Assembly: GCA_938036405.1 (NCBI GenBank) | Contig: CALHPT010000190.1 | Coordinates: forward strand, 1 to 9,597 | Direction of reading: 5' to 3' | Length of the DNA: 9,597 bases | DNA from: an uncultured Tannerella sp. | Lineage (GTDB): Bacteria; Bacteroidota; Bacteroidia; Bacteroidales; Tannerellaceae | Shown: positions 5,375 to 9,597 of the stretch, piece after piece | Position numbering within the stretch: the stretch's first letter is position 1 | Layout: each line of letters starts with the position of its first letter | Position numbers and translations under genes: made by a program | The notes under the pieces: model-generated | Databases searched by the model: none | Told to the model about the DNA's origin: nothing | The model's input: the letters and a program-made list of their open reading frames with translations, nothing else

Positions 5375-8300
5375 CTACTCGACCTGCACCTTCTCGACGT
5401 GGCCGTCGGAGAAGCGAACGAGGTAGAAGCCCGCGGGCAGACGGTCCGTGACGGTCAGGCCGACGGGCAGCGACTGCTCGCGATAGAGTGCACCGGCAAC
5501 GGTGAAAAGTCGCACCGACTGCGGGCGATCGACGCGGAGGTACAGCTGCCCCTTATGCGTCCAGGCGCGACGTGTGGCGTCGTCCACCACCACGTTGGCG
5601 GTCGGGCTGACGCCGCCGATGCGAATCTGGAGGTTGTGCGTCACCTGCCGCACACGCACCGTCATGAGGCTGTCCGAGATCATTGTGCGTTCGATGCCTC
5701 CGCCATGCTCCGTCCATGCCGGATGGTCGGCCGTGATGGTGACGTAGCGGAGCGACTGTCCGCGGAGGGCGCGCACGGTGAAGTGGAAGTCGCGGCGGCT
5801 GGCGATGCGGTTCAAGCCTGTGCCCGGCAGCGTCTCCACGGTGGCCGGCGCGAATAGCTCGACGGTCCGCACGAGGCCTTCCCATTTCGCGTCGCAGAAG
5901 TCTACGAAGCAGCGACGGCTCATCACGCTGTCGCCACAGGGGTTCATGACCTTGACGCGATAGAAGCTGGACGAATCGTAGGCCGAGGCGCGATAGACGG
6001 AGTCCGTGGCGTTGGGGATGGGCAGGCCGTTGCGATACCACTGATAGAGCATGTAACGACCGGTGTGGCGGACGGCCAGCGGACGGTAGATGTTATCGCA
6101 GTCGACGATGTCCTCCAGGTCTTTGGTGATGACGGGGATCTGGCGGAAGACGACGGCGCACGTGTCCGAAGAGATGGTCTCGGGCACCGTGTCGGTGATC
6201 TCTACGTAGTAACGCCCCTCTTCACGCACGACGAGGAAGGTGTCCGTAGCGCCGGCGATGGGGCTCTCGTCTTGGAACCACTGATAGCGAATGTCCATGC
6301 CGCCACCCTTGACGCGGAGTGTGTCTTGCTCTTCGCAGATGTATTGGAAGCGCGGCAGGTTACGGATGAACCACGGGTGGATCCAGATCTTCACGGGGAA
6401 GGGCAGGCGACCGGCGGGCGATCCGTAATAGTGGCCGTTGACGATGGGCGTGAAGTAGTACTTCTCTTCGCCCAGTCGGGTGGTGTCGCGTGGCGACTGC
6501 GGCCATCTGGGGCCGGTGAACTCGGCATGGGCGGTGGTGCTGTCGGTGTACCAGGTGCCGTGGAAGTCGCGGCTGAGGATCGTCAGCGTGTCCACCTCGC
6601 CCACATAGAGACGCGGCGGGAAGGGGCCGCGGGCGGTGATCATGACCAGGCTGTCTTTGTTCAACCCGTCGTGCACCTTGCGCGGCGGACAGTCGCCGAA
6701 GAGGCCTTGGATGGTGACGGAGGCGAAGATGGAATCCACCGGGTGGTTGACGCGATAGATGGAGTCGGCGCCCGTGGGCCGGTTGTAGATCACGGGCACA
6801 TGGCAGGTGATGCGGCCATGTACACCCTTGTCTGTGGCTCCGTCGTAAGCTGCTTTAGGCAGCGGGATTTTGATGTAGCGCTCGCCGTCAGGGCCGATGC
6901 TGTCGCGCGAGAGGATGCTGTCGCGCAGGTCCAGCGAGGCCATCGGCGCGGTGAGACCCAGGTAGTGGATCGAGTCGCCGTCCACGTCGATTTGCTTGGG
7001 CACACGCAGCAGCAGGTGATCCAGAGGTGACATGGCTTCCACCGTGCCGACGATCTTCTCGAAGGTCAGCACGAGTGTGTCGCGTGTGCGGAACTCGTTG
7101 AAGGCGGGCATGCCCTTCATGGCGATGTCCACCTTGCCGAAGCGATAGTTATAGGTCACGTCCGGGATGAGGCGTTTGGTAAACGAGGCACCGTTGCCGT
7201 CGGCCGTGGCGCCGCAGGCGGTCGATCCGTAGACCTTTCCGGCGTAGTGTATGCCGGTGAAATCCGTTTCGCAGTCGGCCATGAAGACCATCTCCAGACT
7301 GTCTTTGCGGTGGCTGTCCGGTGTCTCGTTGCCGCCAGGGATGATGATGTCGGCGCCGTACGCTTCTTTCAACTTCAGGCGGGCCGATCGCGTGGCGTTG
7401 GACGTGCTGCCAAACTCGGCAATCAACTTCGCCTCGAGTGGGGAGCTGGCCGGGATGGGGATCACGCGGCCGGAGTGTCTCAGCTTGGCCGATCCCGGCA
7501 GGTAGCGCTGATGGGGAGGCACGGTGAAGTCCATCTCCGGATTCTTCACGGCGCCTTTGGTCGAGCTGGCCTCGAAGGTGGCGTAGACGACGTAGCTGGA
7601 GTCGCGCCCCGGGTGTGCGTGCTGATCAACGGCGGGGAAGGTGTCCTTCTTGGCTGTGATGCTACCCAGGATGTGGGCCGTGTTGTCGAAGGTGATATAG
7701 AAGGAGTCGAGGGCGGAGAAGTTGGCGCTGTCCACATCGAGCGGCAGGGCGGTGTTGGGCCAGTTGGCGTTCACGCCGAAGCCGGTGTAGACGCGCACAG
7801 TGTCCTTCTTCGAGCAGTCCGTTCGGGTGCTATCGAAGGCGTAGGTGTAGAGCATTTGATAGGCCGGCGAACTGGTGATTGAAGGATTGACCTTCACCCA
7901 GCGGTTGTCTACGCCCTCGCCGATGTAGGTCGTTCCGCCTTCCTTCAGCTTCACGTCCTTGATGGGTCCATCGAAATAGAACCAGAGGTTGGGGATGGCC
8001 GTCGACGACTGGTTAACGACTTGCAGCGTGGGGGTGGCCATTTCCGGTCCGCGTGCGGTCACCGTCCCCGGATTGACCTTGAGCGTATTGCCGGGGCCGG
8101 AATAGGTGAAGGTGATGTTAAGGGTGTTGCGCTCCACGGCGTTGGTCACGGGATTGCGCCAGACTGACGTACGCTTCATGATGCTCGGCCCACGCCGGGC
8201 AGAGGGGTAGGCCTGGATCTTACCGTAGGCAAGGATTCGCCAGCGGTCGTCCGGAGCGGCCCACTTGCCGCCCGCCGGTTGCGATCCGCCCGATCCATCG

Positions 8301-9597
8301 TGGAAGTTGAAGTCGTAAGCGGCAGCAGCCACAGCATAGCGGCGGCGTGTCTTGGTGGACGAGGCGTCGGGCGTGACAGTGACGCGGGGCGCGGTGCCGT
8401 CGCGCATGACTTCAATGTTCGGAATGAGTCGGTAGCCCTGCGGCAACTCGAACTCGAGCGTATCCAAGTAGCGCACCACGCGCGCCTCCTTAGAGAAGTA
8501 CGGCGGAGGGAAGGAACCGTTGTGGAAGATGTCGGTGTAGCCGAGGTGGGGGCTGCCCGTGAAGTTCACCTCCGAGTTGTCCGTGAAGGTGTGGTTGCGC
8601 CCGTCGTGATACCACCAGTTCAGCGGATCGATCGCGTAGGTACCCATCGAAGCGGACGCTTTGTCTTCGCCCACGCGTGTGCTCGTCGGGGTATTGCGGA
8701 CGAACATCTCTGTCTCCACACCCACGGATTTGTTTGCAGCCCGTCCGTTGGGGATGGTGAAGGGCGCTTCTACCTCTACCACCTGTCCGGCGGCCAGCGC
8801 CGCGGCCGGTTGGTAGCGTACAAGCCCCTTGCGGCTCGTCTGTTTGGTAAACGTCACCGTACCTCCGACCGTGCCGTTCACTTTGCCTCTGCCCGTGGCC
8901 TGCATTTGGAGGATGTAGTCGAACGTCATCCCTTCGGCCAGCTCGATCGGCATGTCGACAACGCCGAACCCGCCCGGGTTCTGCACGATGCCCTTCCAAT
9001 AGAAATGGCCTTGGTCGCCCTCGATATAGACGTCATTGCGGATCTCGCTGGCCAGCGCGGGGGTAGAGGCATCGTCAGGCACACCGTTGTTGTTTGAGTC
9101 CTTACGGCCTACGGTAGTGCGGACGAGGTGGAAGGTGTCGAGCAAGATGCCGTTTACGGCGCAGAGGTGCGTGGCGTCTTGAAAGACTTGCGAGACGAAG
9201 GCCATCGTGCCGCCCGTAAAGTTGTGGTTGGCCCAATAGTGGATCTTACCCGTGGTGTTGGTCGGTGTGCCGCAGGTAGCCGCCTCATACGTGACGTGGA
9301 GGTAGGCTTCGCCAATGTTGCCCCAGCCGCTGACGATGAGGCCGCGCTCTTGATTGTTGCCCCCCGGGATAAGCGTCGTGGCGACAGGAACGGAACCGTC
9401 CGCCTGCTTAGACAGCTTCATGTCTGTGATCTTCAGAAATGCCGGTGCCTTTACACGCAGCTCTACGGGTGCATCGCTCGTGCTGCCCGGAGCCACGAAG
9501 ACGGTCTGCGTCTTGGTCTTTCCGCCGCGCAAGTTGAGCGGCGCGGGTACCTCGCGATAGTGTGGTACATTGAGATAGACTATCCGGTGTGAGGGCA
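5375..9597 (-). CDS. Large T9SS-secreted surface protein, 5' end outside window
   Basis: At least 1406 residues are open to the right edge. No start codon or signal peptide is visible; the TTG at 9532 lies in mid-frame (preceded by HRIVYLNVPHYREVPAPLN) and should not be taken as the start. The last 58 residues (5378-5551), from GQLYLRV through LFTVAGALYREQSLPVG, LPAGFYLVRF and KVQVE, match the type A C-terminal sorting domain recognised by the type IX system (PorSS). This implies Sec export, passage through the T9SS outer-membrane channel, and attachment or release at the surface. Before it, two Ig-like modules 80 residues apart (about 1085-1155 and 1156-1235) repeat YQWF/YxxxxPIxxATDS; each has a cysteine pair. 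A further beta-rich module (~1241-1335) precedes the sorting domain. The N-terminal ~1080 residues are Thr/Ser/Asp-rich, beta-predicted segments with scattered cysteines (for example ACGATADGNGASF) resembling Bacteroidota surface repeats. No protease or glycosidase motif was seen, so an adhesin or structural role is a guess. Its own terminator follows directly. Confidence 0.85.
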   Translation of the reverse strand, partial: PSHRIVYLNVPHYREVPAPLNLRGGKTKTQTVFVAPGSTSDAPVELRVKAPAFLKITDMKLSKQADGSVPVATTLIPGGNNQERGLIVSGWGNIGEAYLHVTYEAATCGTPTNTTGKIHYWANHNFTGGTMAFVSQVFQDATHLCAVNGILLDTFHLVRTTVGRKDSNNNGVPDDASTPALASEIRNDVYIEGDQGHFYWKGIVQNPGGFGVVDMPIELAEGMTFDYILQMQATGRGKVNGTVGGTVTFTKQTSRKGLVRYQPAAALAAGQVVEVEAPFTIPNGRAANKSVGVETEMFVRNTPTSTRVGEDKASASMGTYAIDPLNWWYHDGRNHTFTDNSEVNFTGSPHLGYTDIFHNGSFPPPYFSKEARVVRYLDTLEFELPQGYRLIPNIEVMRDGTAPRVTVTPDASSTKTRRRYAVAAAAYDFNFHDGSGGSQPAGGKWAAPDDRWRILAYGKIQAYPSARRGPSIMKRTSVWRNPVTNAVERNTLNITFTYSGPGNTLKVNPGTVTARGPEMATPTLQVVNQSSTAIPNLWFYFDGPIKDVKLKEGGTTYIGEGVDNRWVKVNPSITSSPAYQMLYTYAFDSTRTDCSKKDTVRVYTGFGVNANWPNTALPLDVDSANFSALDSFYITFDNTAHILGSITAKKDTFPAVDQHAHPGRDSSYVVYATFEASSTKGAVKNPEMDFTVPPHQRYLPGSAKLRHSGRVIPIPASSPLEAKLIAEFGSTSNATRSARLKLKEAYGADIIIPGGNETPDSHRKDSLEMVFMADCETDFTGIHYAGKVYGSTACGATADGNGASFTKRLIPDVTYNYRFGKVDIAMKGMPAFNEFRTRDTLVLTFEKIVGTVEAMSPLDHLLLRVPKQIDVDGDSIHYLGLTAPMASLDLRDSILSRDSIGPDGERYIKIPLPKAAYDGATDKGVHGRITCHVPVIYNRPTGADSIYRVNHPVDSIFASVTIQGLFGDCPPRKVHDGLNKDSLVMITARGPFPPRLYVGEVDTLTILSRDFHGTWYTDSTTAHAEFTGPRWPQSPRDTTRLGEEKYYFTPIVNGHYYGSPAGRLPFPVKIWIHPWFIRNLPRFQYICEEQDTLRVKGGGMDIRYQWFQDESPIAGATDTFLVVREEGRYYVEITDTVPETISSDTCAVVFRQIPVITKDLEDIVDCDNIYRPLAVRHTGRYMLYQWYRNGLPIPNATDSVYRASAYDSSSFYRVKVMNPCGDSVMSRRCFVDFCDAKWEGLVRTVELFAPATVETLPGTGLNRIASRRDFHFTVRALRGQSLRYVTITADHPAWTEHGGGIERTMISDSLMTVRVRQVTHNLQIRIGGVSPTANVVVDDATRRAWTHKGQLYLRVDRPQSVRLFTVAGALYREQSLPVGLTVTDRLPAGFYLVRFSDGHVEKVQVE

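Noticed and set aside
6065..7030. Long plus-strand open frames opposite the surface-protein gene (also 7247-7882 and 8279-9097)
   Set aside because: They are antisense shadows in GC-rich coding DNA. Their products are Val/Asp/Gly/Arg/His-rich without motifs, while the minus frame is continuous and ends in a T9SS domain.

Overview
The window looks like a chromosomal segment of a Bacteroidales bacterium (phylum Bacteroidota). Four signs point there: perfect TAnnTTTG promoter boxes instead of E. coli-type -10 boxes, a TonB-dependent outer-membrane receptor with a carboxypeptidase-regulatory-like N-terminal domain, a large surface protein ending in a type IX secretion (T9SS) sorting domain, and a Bacteroidales-style branched-chain aminotransferase. 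The GC-rich coding regions and the T9SS cargo would fit a Tannerella- or Porphyromonas-like organism, but that genus guess is inference.

Left part (1-758): a minus-strand tRNA-Met(CAU) with its own promoter and a strong terminator. It is followed by an intergenic region that holds a plus-strand transcription unit without a convincing protein: a TAnnTTTG promoter (352-382), about 180 nt that fold into a long interrupted hairpin closed by a perfect 10-bp helix, and an intrinsic terminator (606-641). This has the size and shape of a 6S-like regulatory RNA.

Middle (759-4807): a plus-strand TonB-dependent receptor gene is broken by an apparent one-base deletion in a T run at 2228-2229; restoring one T gives one continuous 774-aa protein. 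It meets, tail to tail across a bidirectional terminator, a minus-strand pair: ilvE, followed 79 bp downstream by a small cysteine-containing lipoprotein. The ilvE start is set at 4807 because its promoter overlaps the longer open frame.

Right part (4808-9597): the intergenic region upstream of ilvE carries the ilvE promoter, six degenerate 40-41-bp tandem repeats, and two minus-strand terminators. The rest is one minus-strand gene, open at the right edge, for a secreted surface protein of at least 1406 residues with two Ig-like modules and a C-terminal T9SS signal.

The genes do not form one pathway. They are envelope/surface genes (receptor, lipoprotein, T9SS cargo) interleaved with housekeeping genes (tRNA, ilvE). 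No defence system, CRISPR array, insertion sequence or phage gene was seen. The first ~98 bases hold only short open frames with no recognisable product.
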